A DNA stretch of 64,000 nt from Mesorhizobium sp. M00.F.Ca.ET.216.01.1.1 (GCF_004010325.2 NZ_SADR02000010.1:156825-220824), one strand, 5' to 3'. Numbered from the stretch's first letter, positions 17,648 to 26,325 are shown. The notes: generated by a model from the letters alone, not told the origin. Numbers and translations are program-made.

Positions 17648-18989
17648 GTTCGTCGTGACGCCATTGCAGCGATCCGCCCGAACCATACTCTACACGCTCG
17701 ATCGTGTGGCCCATCAAGATCTTGCGAAGCTCACTGTCGATGCCTGCCTCTTTCATGCGATCCTCAAAACTGTGTCGGAGGGAGTAAATCTTGTGCTTTG
17801 GCGTGGGGAAAAGTTTATTGGTTTTGAAAAACTTATTTAGGTTTGCAGAAAGCGCCTCTTCGCGATTGCGGTAACGCGGAAAGCCCCGCGGATTTTTCCT
17901 GAAAACTTCCAGCGCGATGCCGACCAGCGGTACATCGCGCACGGACCATTCGGTCTTGATTTCGCGCGGATCATCGGCATCCTCCCGTGGGGTGATGCGA
18001 ATATACGGAACCGGCGTATCGATGAAGATCACTGTCTCGTCGAGATTGCATATCTCGCTTGGCCGCGCGCCTGTCTCGATCAGAGCCAGAACGCAGCGAC
18101 GCGCTTGAGGATCCAGGGATGCTAAGGCGTCCGGCCTCATGATTTGATCGGATATCCATTGGGTTTCGAATGATGGCCGTTTCCGACGGCGCTTGCCGCG
18201 CTCCGAAAAGCGGAGGTCATCGAATGGGGTGCCTTTTTGTTCCTCGCCCAGATGAGCGAAATAGCGCCTGTAGAGATCCCGCATATTGCCGAGATCTCGA
18301 TTGCCGGCCGACGCGGAATGTGTGGCGGGTCCGACTTCTGGCGGCGGTGCAACGCGCCTGAGCCAGAACCGGTAGAAGGTCAATCCGTCCTCGCGCGTGA
18401 TTTCACCGATGGGCTTGTCGCCGACAAGGGCAACAAAATTGTTGATGGCTCTCTGCTTTACCTTCTTCCACATTCGGCGCTGCGACTGGCTCTTGCCTAC
18501 CACTTCATGTGCCATGATCTCATCGGCATAGACATCAAAGGCTTCGGAGATTTTGACGGGCGGCACTCGCACACCGCCGAGAAGAGCGTCGGCCACGGCC
18601 GGGGCCGCTTGAACGCGCTCCAGCGCCTCGACACGCTTTAAAATTGAATCGACATTCTGAAAGCCTGCCACCTGTCCGTTCGAAAGATAGGAAACGCCCA
18701 TGGCTTCAGCCCGGCGAACGGCGTCGCGATACTGATCGAGTGCCGACCTTGTTTCGCCGCCGGAAAGAAGTATGGCCCACAGGGTCTTATCCGCGTCTTC
18801 GAGCTTGTCGCGCATAGCACGTGCAAGGCGGCGCTCATCCGTTTCCAGGGATTTGCGAATGAACCTGCCGCGATCGTCTATGCCGACCATCTTGGCAGGC
18901 ATTCGCCGATGATAATAGAAAACCCCGTCACGCTGAACGAGGTAGCGATCCGGGTCTCTGGCGGGCTCTGCGACGGCCTCTTTTCGCAT
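17607..18989 (-). CDS. Tyrosine-type site-specific integrase
   Basis: A 460-residue tyrosine recombinase of the kind with an N-terminal DUF6538-like segment (residues about 14-50, YLVQRDGVFYYHRRMPAKM). Catalytic candidates: R309 (TGARPSEIC), K345 (REIKTEW), R405 in SLRHSF, H428 (LMGHT) and nucleophile Y435 (RVEYGSG). The first His of the usual HxxR box is Tyr402. The start is 137 bp from the 3' end of a tRNA-Leu gene, the classic position for an element integrated into a tRNA. It probably mobilised the adjacent TA pair and small ORF; the far attachment site was not found. Confidence 0.9.
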   Translation of the reverse strand: MRKEAVAEPARDPDRYLVQRDGVFYYHRRMPAKMVGIDDRGRFIRKSLETDERRLARAMRDKLEDADKTLWAILLSGGETRSALDQYRDAVRRAEAMGVSYLSNGQVAGFQNVDSILKRVEALERVQAAPAVADALLGGVRVPPVKISEAFDVYADEIMAHEVVGKSQSQRRMWKKVKQRAINNFVALVGDKPIGEITREDGLTFYRFWLRRVAPPPEVGPATHSASAGNRDLGNMRDLYRRYFAHLGEEQKGTPFDDLRFSERGKRRRKRPSFETQWISDQIMRPDALASLDPQARRCVLALIETGARPSEICNLDETVIFIDTPVPYIRITPREDADDPREIKTEWSVRDVPLVGIALEVFRKNPRGFPRYRNREEALSANLNKFFKTNKLFPTPKHKIYSLRHSFEDRMKEAGIDSELRKILMGHTIERVEYGSGGSLQWRHDELKKIALPFDPEIV

Positions 18990-19006
18990 GGGCCAAACTC
19001 GCGATG

Positions 19007-19038
19007 TATCTCAGTTTGTATCGCAGTTTGTATCGCAG
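19007..19038. repeat. 12-bp tandem repeats between integrase and tRNA
   Basis: Two full 12-mers, TATCTCAGTTTG (19007-19018) and TATCGCAGTTTG (19019-19030), and a partial third copy, TATCGCAG, to 19038. They lie between the integrase start and the tRNA attachment region, where arm-type integrase or excisionase sites usually sit. That role is inferred from position only. Confidence 0.6.
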
Positions 19039-19126
19039 CAAGGCGAAAAAGCCAAGCGCCCCCACACAAGGGGCCACTACCATCCTGACATTTCAATGAG
19101 TTAGAGGTGCTGCTTCCAAAATTTAA

Positions 19127-19211
19127 TGGTGCGGTCGAGAAGACTCGAACTTCCACGGGTTGCCCCACAGCGACCTCAACGCTGCGCGTCTACCAATTCC
19201 GCCACGACCGC
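19127..19211 (-). tRNA. tRNA-Leu (anticodon GAG)
   Basis: The reverse strand reads GCGGTCGTGGCGGAATTGGT at the 5' end, has the long variable arm of a class II tRNA, anticodon loop TTGAGGT (GAG), T arm GTTCGAGTC, and ends CGACCGCACCA with the CCA encoded. The acceptor ends pair (GCGGTCG/CGACCGC). It is 85 nt long and reads leucine CUC/CUU codons. It serves as the likely attachment site of the neighbouring integrase element, which lies on its 3' side. Confidence 0.95.
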
Positions 19212-19380
19212 ACGTGGTAGGAGCCGGAATGGGCCGGCCCGCGGCGTGTAGCAAATCGTTTCCGGCGAAACAAGTGCGCGCTGAGCAATAATCGCCTCAC
19301 GATTGGCATAATGGTCCAAAGGCTTGAAACGCGGTCCGAACTGGACGTTTCTGCCAATTGCCGCCATATGAAGGACTAAT

Positions 19381-19425
19381 GCATGTCGCCCAAAGCGCGC
19401 AGCGGTTTTGGGATCAACGATATGC
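19381..19425. repeat. Dispersed palindromic repeat, copy 1 (upstream of lipB)
   Basis: The segment starts GCATGTCGCCCAAAG and ends CGATATGC, with GCGCAGCGGTTTTGGG in the middle, so the ends form an imperfect inverted repeat. The same unit recurs downstream of lipB at 20252-20332. From memory such units are scattered through Mesorhizobium genomes; that point was not checked. Confidence 0.7.
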
Positions 19426-19494
19426 CTGAAACAAACATCTAAAGTGTGCCGTATGAATCCCTTCAAACGCGACGCGCTTTAGGCGAGACACACT

Positions 19495-20238
19495 ATGCCA
19501 GAACGCAGCCGGTTCGCCACGTCGTTCCTACCCTTGCCCGGTTCGGCGCCGGTCGAATGGCGAATCGAACCTGGCCTCACCGCCTACCCGGATGCGCTGG
19601 CGGTGATGGAGGCGCGCGCTGAAGCGATCAGGAGTGGCGCCGCCGGGGAAATGGTCTGGCTAGTCGAGCATCCGCCGCTTTACACGACCGGCACCAGCGC
19701 CCGCACCGAGGACCTGATCGAGCCCGACCGTTTCCCGGTGTTTGCGGCCGGGCGTGGCGGCGAATACACATATCACGGACCGGGCCAGCGGGTCGCCTAT
19801 GTAATGCTCGACCTTAAGCGGCGGCGCGAAGACGTCCGTGCCTTCGTCGCTGCGCTCGAACAATGGATCATCGGCACGCTTGCCGCCTTCAACGTGCGCG
19901 GTGAGCGCCGCGAGGACCGCGTTGGCGTCTGGGTGGTGCGGCCGGACCGTCCGCCACTGCCCGATGGATCACCGGCCGAGGACAAGATCGCCGCAATCGG
20001 CATCAGGCTGAGACGCTGGGTGAGCTTTCATGGCATTGCCATCAATGTCGAGCCGGATCTCAGCCATTTCAGCGGCATCGTGCCGTGCGGCGTGCAGGAC
20101 CATGGCGTCACCAGCCTTGTCGATCTCGGCATTCCCCTGATGATGGACGACCTCGACCTCGCGCTGAAATCCGCGTTTGAGGACGTCTTCGGCCCTGCCG
20201 CTGCCTCGCCTGTCGAAGCGGCCCGCAAGGCCGGCTGA
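19495..20238 (+). CDS. lipB: Octanoyl-[acyl-carrier-protein]:protein octanoyltransferase LipB
   Basis: A 247-residue LipB that moves octanoyl from ACP to lipoyl domains, the first step of lipoate synthesis. Family motifs are complete: [12 protein letters not shown], the lysine motif [17 protein letters not shown], and [16 protein letters not shown] with the catalytic Cys. The start at 19495 has a weak AGGCGAG site. It is a stand-alone gene between two dispersed repeats and opposite the M50 protease gene. No nearby lipA. Confidence 0.95.
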   Translation: MPERSRFATSFLPLPGSAPVEWRIEPGLTAYPDALAVMEARAEAIRSGAAGEMVWLVEHPPLYTTGTSARTEDLIEPDRFPVFAAGRGGEYTYHGPGQRVAYVMLDLKRRREDVRAFVAALEQWIIGTLAAFNVRGERREDRVGVWVVRPDRPPLPDGSPAEDKIAAIGIRLRRWVSFHGIAINVEPDLSHFSGIVPCGVQDHGVTSLVDLGIPLMMDDLDLALKSAFEDVFGPAAASPVEAARKAG

Positions 20239-20251
20239 AGTCTCGTCTAAT

Positions 20252-20332
20252 GCATGTCGCCCAAAAGCTTGCCCACGGGCCTGGCCCAAGGCTTGTCCCG
20301 AGGGTGCGCAGCGGTTTTGGACAACGACATGC
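20252..20332. repeat. Dispersed palindromic repeat, copy 2, with internal insert
   Basis: The ends GCATGTCGCCCAAAA and TTTTGGACAACGACATGC form an inverted repeat matching copy 1. Between them a segment of about 36 bp (AGCTTGCCCACGGGCCTGGC onward) absent from copy 1 splits the shared GCGCAGCGGTTTTGG core from the left end. It starts about 13 bp after the lipB stop and could also act as a terminator hairpin between the convergent genes. Confidence 0.7.
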
Positions 20333-20357
20333 AAAAACAGAGATTTAGAACAGCGGC

Positions 20358-21608
20358 TCAGAGCAGCCGGGCGGATGCCCACAAAACCCCATAACCGTGG
20401 ATGGCGAACACCGCCAGCAGAGCGCCTGCCATGGCGAGCCGGTCGACGGTGCGGATCGGCTTCAGTTCATGGCGCGGCTTCACCGCGCTGCCCATGGTCA
20501 GCAGGCTGAGGGCCGCAAAGATTGCGCCGGCGGCCAGCAGGAAGCCGGACGAAAAGCCGGCCTGCCAGCCAAGCGCCAGCAAGGCGGAGAGCAGGAAGAA
20601 CGAAGCAAATGCCAGCGCAACCGGACCCGGGCAAAGCTGGCGCAGCACCTGGCCGCCGTCGAATTTCCACACCGGCACCAGATTGGCGATGTTGAACAAT
20701 GCGGCACAGCCGGTCAGCGTCGCCAGCAGCGCAGCGGCAAGCCCATGCCCTTCGCCGCTCGCAAGCGCGCTGGCGGCAATCAGCAGCGGCACGAGGAAAG
20801 CGGAAAAGCCGGCACCCATCAGAGCCACGAAGGCCACTTCAAAGCGGCTGTCATAGGGCCGCCCGCCAATGGCGATGCCGCCGAGCAACGGGATGAAGAT
20901 CATCCGCGCCTTGCGATGTCCGGTCAGCCGGAACGCCGCCATATGCCCGAGCTCATGCAGGGCCACCACCGACGTCAGGATCGCGGCCAGTGCCAGCCCG
21001 CCAAGGTTCAGCCCGAAGAACGGCCACAGGATGAACGCCGAAAGAACAGCGAAGCCGATCTGGCTGAGCGGGTGCTCGAACCAGCCGCCTTTGCGATAAC
21101 GTCCGGTTCTGACCCAAATCTCCAGCTTGTCGAGCTCACGCCGCATGGCGAAACAGCGGAAAACCAGAAAAGCGACGCCGCGATAGCGATCGGTCCGGCT
21201 GAGGATTATCCGCGTCGCGGAGCCCTCTGGTATGAGCTCAGTGGCTTCGCGATAGTCGGCCCAGAAGGAAGCGTCGAGCGACGTGTCGTCGAGGACGCGC
21301 ATAGAAAAGCGGCTGTCTTCCACCACATCCTCGAGCCGAACCTTGTGCTCGATCGGTTGGCCATCTCGCCCTTCCCAGGACAGCCTGATCCGGGTTGTGC
21401 CCTGATCGTCGATCGCTTTCGCGGAAAGGATCTCGCCCGACCAACCGGCATCACTTCCAAGCGGCCACAGCGCCTGCCAGAGCCGGTGCCGGTCCGCCGC
21501 CACCAACCGGCTGAGCCGGACCGTGCGCAAACCGAGCGGCACGGTCATCAGCAGAAAAATCAGCCCGAGATTGCAGGCCACGAGGATGGCCGTCACGATG
21601 GGCGACAC
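20358..21608 (-). CDS. SRPBCC-like domain fused to M50 (site-2 protease-like) membrane metalloprotease
   Basis: A 416-residue membrane protein. After a first membrane helix (residues about 5-26), residues about 30-165 read as a soluble SRPBCC/START-like segment (RLVAADRHRLWQALWPLG, RLSWEGRDGQPIEHKVRLED). From about 180 on come several membrane helices with the zinc motif HELGH at 218-222 and the third ligand region NLVPVWKFDGGQ (D318), typical of M50 intramembrane or membrane-embedded proteases. Function unknown; release of a membrane-bound factor is possible. It converges on lipB. Confidence 0.75.
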   Translation of the reverse strand: MSPIVTAILVACNLGLIFLLMTVPLGLRTVRLSRLVAADRHRLWQALWPLGSDAGWSGEILSAKAIDDQGTTRIRLSWEGRDGQPIEHKVRLEDVVEDSRFSMRVLDDTSLDASFWADYREATELIPEGSATRIILSRTDRYRGVAFLVFRCFAMRRELDKLEIWVRTGRYRKGGWFEHPLSQIGFAVLSAFILWPFFGLNLGGLALAAILTSVVALHELGHMAAFRLTGHRKARMIFIPLLGGIAIGGRPYDSRFEVAFVALMGAGFSAFLVPLLIAASALASGEGHGLAAALLATLTGCAALFNIANLVPVWKFDGGQVLRQLCPGPVALAFASFFLLSALLALGWQAGFSSGFLLAAGAIFAALSLLTMGSAVKPRHELKPIRTVDRLAMAGALLAVFAIHGYGVLWASARLL

Positions 21609-21720
21609 TTGGCAGCACTCCCTGCGTTTCAGGGAACCCTAGCGCCACGGCGGCAAGAAAAGCTTAACGGCAGAATCTCCTCGCGGCTGCCGAAAGAGAG
21701 CCGCGGCAGGGCGCCGATCC

Positions 21721-21807
21721 TCACATCGCTCCGATCCAGATCGCCATGGAAACGAGGAACGCGCTCATGCACACCAGCGACACGACATCCTGAACAAGAT
21801 CGGTCAT
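21721..21807 (-). CDS. 28-residue SOS-controlled membrane micropeptide
   Basis: A 28-codon ORF reading MTDLVQDVVSLVCMSAFLVS and ending in GAM, essentially one hydrophobic helix after a short polar N-terminus. An AGGAGAG ribosome site sits 5 bp before the ATG. Upstream is a full promoter (TTGACA, 17-bp spacer, CAAAAT) covered by three LexA half sites. Known family fact: Caulobacter SidA is a LexA-controlled 29-residue inner-membrane inhibitor of division. The size, membrane character and control here are alike, but I claim no sequence homology. It is too short for routine gene callers. Confidence 0.75.
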   Translation of the reverse strand: MTDLVQDVVSLVCMSAFLVSMAIWIGAM

Positions 21808-21829
21808 AACTCTCTCCTGTTGTTGCTAT

Positions 21830-21864
21830 GTTCGTATTTTGTTCTAATTTTGTTCGAATGTCAA
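21830..21864 (-). promoter_or_regulatory. Promoter with three tandem LexA half sites
   Basis: On the plus strand GTTC occurs at 21830, 21841 and 21852, each separated by exactly 7 bp, giving two overlapping copies of the alphaproteobacterial SOS box GTTC-N7-GTTC. On the minus strand TTGACA (21864-21859), a 17-bp spacer and CAAAAT (21841-21836) form a sigma-70-like promoter embedded in the boxes. LexA binding would block RNA polymerase. It drives the 28-codon gene at 21807. Confidence 0.85.
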
Positions 21865-22020
21865 CGACCGCCATCGGGCGCGCTCCGAAATTTCGGGCGC
21901 TCAATTCGGCAGGGTTAAGGAAAGGTTGACGGGGCAAAAAATGACCGGCTGCTCTCTGTGAACAGGCGGTGCAGGCCGTCAGCCGTTAGGGACGTCGAGA
22001 TTCAGGTCAGGCCGCGCCGA

Positions 22021-22092
22021 GAATGGTGGATTCCGAGAACCGGAACGCAGCGTACGTTTGGTGCAGTACTGGAAGCGCAGGAAACCACCGTT
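22021..22092. repeat. Intergenic imperfect palindrome downstream of lolD
   Basis: Outer arms GAATGGTGGATTCC (22021) and GGAAACCACCGTTC (ending 22092) pair with two mismatches; the interior (CCGGAACGCAGCGTAC, GTGCAGTACTGGAAGCGC) can form a further imperfect stem. It lies just past the lolD stop and may act as a terminator or a dispersed structured element. It is reminiscent of structured intergenic motifs common in Rhizobiales, but I cannot name it with certainty. Confidence 0.55.
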
Positions 22093-22125
22093 CGCAGGCC
22101 GGCATCACCTGAATATCGATGTGCC

Positions 22126-22806
22126 CTACAGCGGAACAACCTTGCCCTCGGCCAAAGTCACGCGACGATCCATGCGCGAGGCCAGCTGGTGATTGTGGGT
22201 AGCGATCAGCGCTGCCAGGCCAGACTGCCTGACCAGCGCCTCAAGCGCCTCGAACACATAGGAGGCGGTGACCGGGTCAAGGTTGCCGGTCGGCTCGTCG
22301 GCCAGCAGCACCAGCGGTGCATTGGCCACGGCGCGCGCGATAGCGACACGCTGCTGCTCGCCGCCGGACAGTTCGGATGGGCGATGATGCGCGCGCTTGC
22401 CGATCTGCATATAGTCGAGCAGTTGCGCTGCCCGCTCGGCAGCCTCCTTGCGCGCCAGCCCTTTTATCAGCTGCGGCATCATGATGTTTTCCAGCGCCGA
22501 GAACTCCGGCAGCAGATGATGGAACTGGTAGACGAAACCGACATCGTTGCGGCGGATCGCCGTGCGCTCCTCGTCGGAAAGCCGGCCGCAGGCACGGCCA
22601 GCCAGGATCACATCGCCAGCGTCGGGCCGCTCCAGCAGCCCGGCGGTGTGCAGCAGTGTCGACTTGCCGGTGCCTGAAGGCGCCACCAGCGCCACCATCT
22701 CGCCGCGCCTGAGCGAAAAATCGGCACCGTTGAGAATGGTGAGCTTGCGCGGTCCCTGGACATAATGCCGCTCGACGCTCTTCAACTCGATAATGGCCTC
22801 GGCCAT
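22126..22806 (-). CDS. lolD: Lipoprotein-releasing system ATP-binding protein LolD
   Basis: A 226-residue MacB/LolD-type ATPase: Walker [13 protein letters not shown], LolD-like [20 protein letters not shown], signature [15 protein letters not shown], Walker [13 protein letters not shown]. It powers extraction of outer-membrane lipoproteins from the inner membrane. I chose the ATG at 22806, which overlaps the lolC stop by 1 bp; the longer frame upstream belongs to lolC. Last gene of the proS-lol run. Confidence 0.93.
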   Translation of the reverse strand: MAEAIIELKSVERHYVQGPRKLTILNGADFSLRRGEMVALVAPSGTGKSTLLHTAGLLERPDAGDVILAGRACGRLSDEERTAIRRNDVGFVYQFHHLLPEFSALENIMMPQLIKGLARKEAAERAAQLLDYMQIGKRAHHRPSELSGGEQQRVAIARAVANAPLVLLADEPTGNLDPVTASYVFEALEALVRQSGLAALIATHNHQLASRMDRRVTLAEGKVVPL

Positions 22807-24092
22807 CACTCGTACCTCAGCGCTTCGACCGGATCGAGCCTGGCCGCGCGCCACGCAGGAAACAGCGTGGCCAGGAACGACAGAGCCAGCGCCATGAGAA
22901 CCACCGAAATCGTCTCGCTGGCGTCCATCCGGGCAGGCAACTCGCTCAGGAAATAAAGCTCGGGGTTGAACAGCCTTTCGTTGGCAAGCCAGGAGAAGAA
23001 CTGGCGGATGTGCTCGACGTTCAGGCAGATTATGACGCCGAGGACAACGCCGGCCAGAGTGCCTACCACGCCGATCGCCGCTCCTGTCATCAGGAAGATG
23101 CGCAGGATGGCGCCCCGTGAAGCGCCCATGGTGCGCAGGATGGCGATGTCATGGCCTTTGTCCTTCACCAGCATGACCAGACCGGAGATGATGTTGAGCG
23201 CCGCCACCAGTACGATCAGCGTCAGGATCATGAACATGACGTTGCGCTCGACTTGCAGGGCGGAGAAAAATGTCTCGTTGCGCTGGCGCCAGTCGACCAT
23301 GTCGATCGGCCGCTGCGCCGCCTCCTCGACCTTCGGCTTCAGCGCGTCGACATTATCGGGATTGTCGACATAGATCTCGATCGTCTGCGCCCGGCCGTCC
23401 ATGTTGAAATAGAGCTGCGCTTCCGAAAATGGCATGTAGACGATGGAGCTGTCATATTCGGACATGCCGACCTCGAAGATCGCCGTGACCGGATAGCCCT
23501 TCATCCGCGGCGTCGTGCCGAGCGGGCTGATATCGCCTTCCGGCGAGATCAGCGTGATGGTGTCGCCGAGCACAAGGCCGAGATTCTCGGCCATGCGCTT
23601 GCCGATGGCGACGCCCTCGCCGGTATCGAAGCCGACAATCGAGCCCTGCTTGATGTTCCCGGCGATGATCGAGATCTTGCCGAGATCCTCGCCGCGTATG
23701 CCGCGCACCAGCGCCCCGGTGCCGCCGCCGACATTGCCTTGCGCCAGCACCTGCCCGTCGATCAGCGGAATGGCGTATTTGACGCCGGGCACGCCGTTGA
23801 TGCGGCTGGCGACCTGCGCATAGTCCTCCAGCGGCGAATCCAGCGGCTGCACGATCAGATGGCCGTTGACGCCGAGGATGCGGGTCAAAAGTTCGGCGCG
23901 AAACCCGTTCATGACCGCCATGACGACGATCAGCGTGGCAACACCCAGCATGATGCCGAGGAAGGAGATCGAGGCGATGACCGAGATCACCGTCTCCTTG
24001 CGCCGCGAGCGCAGATAGCGCCACGCGACCATGCGTTCGAACATGGAAAACGGACCGGCGACCGAGGGCTTCGCTGCTGCCGCCTCATTCAT
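22806..24092 (-). CDS. lolC: Lipoprotein-releasing system permease LolC/LolE family
   Basis: A 428-residue permease with one N-terminal helix ([20 protein letters not shown]), a large periplasmic domain (about residues 60-280), and three C-terminal helices, the LolC/E layout; [11 protein letters not shown] and [20 protein letters not shown] are family stretches. Only one such gene is seen, as in many alphaproteobacteria. The ATG at 24092 overlaps the proS end by 8 bp; a GTG at 24101 is possible. Confidence 0.92.
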   Translation of the reverse strand: MNEAAAAKPSVAGPFSMFERMVAWRYLRSRRKETVISVIASISFLGIMLGVATLIVVMAVMNGFRAELLTRILGVNGHLIVQPLDSPLEDYAQVASRINGVPGVKYAIPLIDGQVLAQGNVGGGTGALVRGIRGEDLGKISIIAGNIKQGSIVGFDTGEGVAIGKRMAENLGLVLGDTITLISPEGDISPLGTTPRMKGYPVTAIFEVGMSEYDSSIVYMPFSEAQLYFNMDGRAQTIEIYVDNPDNVDALKPKVEEAAQRPIDMVDWRQRNETFFSALQVERNVMFMILTLIVLVAALNIISGLVMLVKDKGHDIAILRTMGASRGAILRIFLMTGAAIGVVGTLAGVVLGVIICLNVEHIRQFFSWLANERLFNPELYFLSELPARMDASETISVVLMALALSFLATLFPAWRAARLDPVEALRYE

Positions 24093-25416
24093 GGGCAACA
24101 CCGAAGCGCTTTTTCATGTCTGCGATCGGCAGCGTCTCGCGCTCGCCGGTCTTGCGGTTCTTGATCTCGACCTCGCCTGTCGCCACGCCGCGCGGCCCGA
24201 CGATCACCTGCCACGGCAGGCCGATCAGGTCGGCGGTGGCGAACTTGCCGCCCGGCCGCTGGTCGGTGTCGTCGTAGAGCACCTCTTTGCCGGCGGCGAC
24301 AAATGCCGCATGAAGTTCGCCGCAGACGCGGTCGCATTCGGCGTCGCCGGCCTTCATGTTGATCAGGCCGATGTCGAACGGCGCCACCGCCTCCGGCCAG
24401 ATGATGCCGTTGTCATCATGGCTGGCCTCGATGATCGCCGCGACCAGCCGGGTCGGGCCGATGCCGTAGGAGCCGCCCGAGACGAAATGATCCTTGCCGT
24501 CGGGCCCGGTCACCTTGGCGCCCATCGGCTTCGAATATTTGTCGCCAAAATGGAAGATGTGGCCGACTTCGATGCCGCGCGCCGAGACCCGGTCGCCATC
24601 GGCGACCTTTTCCCAGGCAGCCTCGTCATGCATCTCGTCGGTGGCGGCGTAGGGCGTCGTCCATTTCTTGACGATGCCGCCGATCTCGGCGTCATTGGTG
24701 AAGTCGGTGTCTGCCCCGGGCACGGCCAGCGAAAGATAGTCGCGATGGCAATAGACCTGGCTCTCGCCAGTGTCGGCCAGGATGATGAATTCGTGGCTGA
24801 GGTCGCCGCCGATCGGTCCGGTGTCGGCCCGCATCGGGATCGCCTGCAGCCCCATGCGTGTGAACGTCCTGAGATAGGACACGAACATGCGGTTGTAGGC
24901 TGCCTTGGCGCCTTCAAAGTCGAGGTCGAAGGAATAGGCATCCTTCATCAGAAACTCTCGGCTGCGCATAACGCCAAAGCGCGGCCGCACCTCGTCGCGG
25001 AACTTCCACTGGATGTGATAGAGGTTGAGCGGCAAATCCTTGTAGGACTTCACATAGGCGCGGAAAATCTCGGTGACCACCTCCTCGTTGGTCGGCCCGT
25101 AGAGCATATCGCGGTCCTGCCGGTCCTTGATGCGCAGCATCTCTTTGCCGTAGTCGTCATAGCGGCCGCTTTCGCGCCACAGCTCGGCGGACTGTATTGT
25201 CGGCATCAGGATTTCGAGCGCCCCTGCCCGGTCCTGTTCCTCGCGAACGATCCGGCAGACCTTGTCCAGCACTCTTTTGCCGAGCGGCAGCCAGGAAAAG
25301 CTGCCTTGCCCCTGCTGGCGGATCATCCCGGCGCGCAGCATCAGCCTGTGCGACACAATCTCGGCCTCACGCGGGTTTTCTTTGAGGATAGGCAGGAAAT
25401 AGCGCGACAAACGCAT
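24085..25416 (-). CDS. proS: Prolyl-tRNA synthetase (short alphaproteobacterial form)
   Basis: A 443-residue class II synthetase that charges tRNA-Pro. It lacks the large editing insertion of the 570-residue E. coli type, as usual for alphaproteobacteria. Motifs: [20 protein letters not shown], motif 2-like [20 protein letters not shown], motif 3-like [16 protein letters not shown], and the anticodon domain to the C-terminus. I chose [15 protein letters not shown] at 25416 over the upstream frame start because it is the family N-terminus. Confidence 0.95.
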   Translation of the reverse strand: MRLSRYFLPILKENPREAEIVSHRLMLRAGMIRQQGQGSFSWLPLGKRVLDKVCRIVREEQDRAGALEILMPTIQSAELWRESGRYDDYGKEMLRIKDRQDRDMLYGPTNEEVVTEIFRAYVKSYKDLPLNLYHIQWKFRDEVRPRFGVMRSREFLMKDAYSFDLDFEGAKAAYNRMFVSYLRTFTRMGLQAIPMRADTGPIGGDLSHEFIILADTGESQVYCHRDYLSLAVPGADTDFTNDAEIGGIVKKWTTPYAATDEMHDEAAWEKVADGDRVSARGIEVGHIFHFGDKYSKPMGAKVTGPDGKDHFVSGGSYGIGPTRLVAAIIEASHDDNGIIWPEAVAPFDIGLINMKAGDAECDRVCGELHAAFVAAGKEVLYDDTDQRPGGKFATADLIGLPWQVIVGPRGVATGEVEIKNRKTGERETLPIADMKKRFGVAHE

Positions 25417-25761
25417 GGACTGATCCGTGAGAGAGGATTGCCACACCGGAATCGGCATGGCGCTGGCTTGCTTGCCCCGGCTTCATAGCCATTTCATGAC
25501 AGAATGGAAACCCGACCTGCCGCATCGCCCGAAAATCGGAAATCGATTTTCGGAAAGCACGATGCGTGGATTCAAAGCGTTTGAGCGTCCTTTGCGCGTC
25601 CAAGGACGCGCGGCGCTCTAAGCCGCAGAAGTGCCGTACGCGCAGCGTTGATCGTTTCACAGGCAACCCCTGCCGTACTATTGTGCACTGCAGCACGATA
25701 TTGCCTGTTTCGGTGCAAAATTCTGCGTGACATTTTCATCCGCCTTAGGCTAGTGTGCCTC

Positions 25762-25912
25762 GATAACCGAGAGGGTAGAGAAAAATCTGCTCTCCTACGC
25801 GGTCAAAGTCTTGGGAGGATGCGATCTAGGCGCGGTTACTCGCTGCCGCCGGACACCGGAAACAGATCGGACGCGTTTAAATTGCAAGGCCTCGTGCCTT
25901 GCATTTTTTTTT
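25762..25912 (+). ncRNA. Candidate small RNA (about 150 nt)
   Basis: An orphan intrinsic terminator ends this stretch, yet no plus-strand gene precedes it. A weak promoter-like pair, GTGACA (25727-25732), 17 bp, CTAGTG (25750-25755), would start a transcript near 25762. Near the 5' end GAGAGGGTAGAG and TCTGCTCTC can pair as a hairpin. No known RNA family recognised. Boundaries are estimates. Confidence 0.3.
25883..25912 (+). terminator. Intrinsic terminator (plus strand)
   Basis: Perfect 8-bp stem TGCAAGGC / GCCTTGCA with loop CTCGT, followed at once by nine T residues at 25904-25912. On the minus strand the hairpin is followed only by ATTT, so it favours plus-strand transcripts. Confidence 0.85.
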
Positions 25913-26040
25913 GTGCAATCATCTGGTTAGCACGACAGATTGCCAAACTACATTACGCGACGTCAGCACAACGTGTCCGACAGCCGTGCGGCAGGACCAG
26001 CGCTGACGTTCAGGGTGTCAGAATGGCATTGGGCGCAGTG

Positions 26041-26325
26041 CTAATGCCCCGGGCTCTGGTTGAAATCCGGCACGATGTGCGGGATGTCGTCGATGCCGAG
26101 ACCCAGCCCCCTGGTAATTCCGTAAAAGATGCCGAGAAGGACCATCGTGGCGATCGTCGTCCGCAGCACCGCGCGCAGCATATGCGGTCCGCGCGGCGCA
26201 CTCGGAACCGTGCCCAGCGTCACATCCTCATCCTCGTCCTGCGTCCTCATGCTGAACGGCAGGACGGCAAACAGCACGACCCACCATGTGGCGAAGAATA
26301 GGGCAATGAACGACACCCAACTCAT
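26041..26325 (-). CDS. DUF1467 family small membrane protein
   Basis: A 94-residue protein with two membrane helices (about residues 3-24 and 62-80) and the DUF1467 opening SFIALFFATWWVVLFAVLPF. The middle is acidic (TQDEDEDV). The ATG overlaps the mce stop by 4 bp, so the two are translationally coupled. The mce-DUF1467-proS order is common in Rhizobiales. Function unknown. Confidence 0.88.
   Translation of the reverse strand: MSWVSFIALFFATWWVVLFAVLPFSMRTQDEDEDVTLGTVPSAPRGPHMLRAVLRTTIATMVLLGIFYGITRGLGLGIDDIPHIVPDFNQSPGH

Larger units (their letters stand above)
25417..26040. other. 624-bp region between proS and DUF1467 gene
   Basis: Lower GC than the surroundings and no supported protein gene. 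It should hold the proS promoter on the minus strand. Its right part contains a plus-strand intrinsic terminator and a possible small RNA, listed separately. Two plus-strand ORFs (25427-25621 and 25648-26301) have no family resemblance; the longer runs antisense into the DUF1467 gene. Confidence 0.6.
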
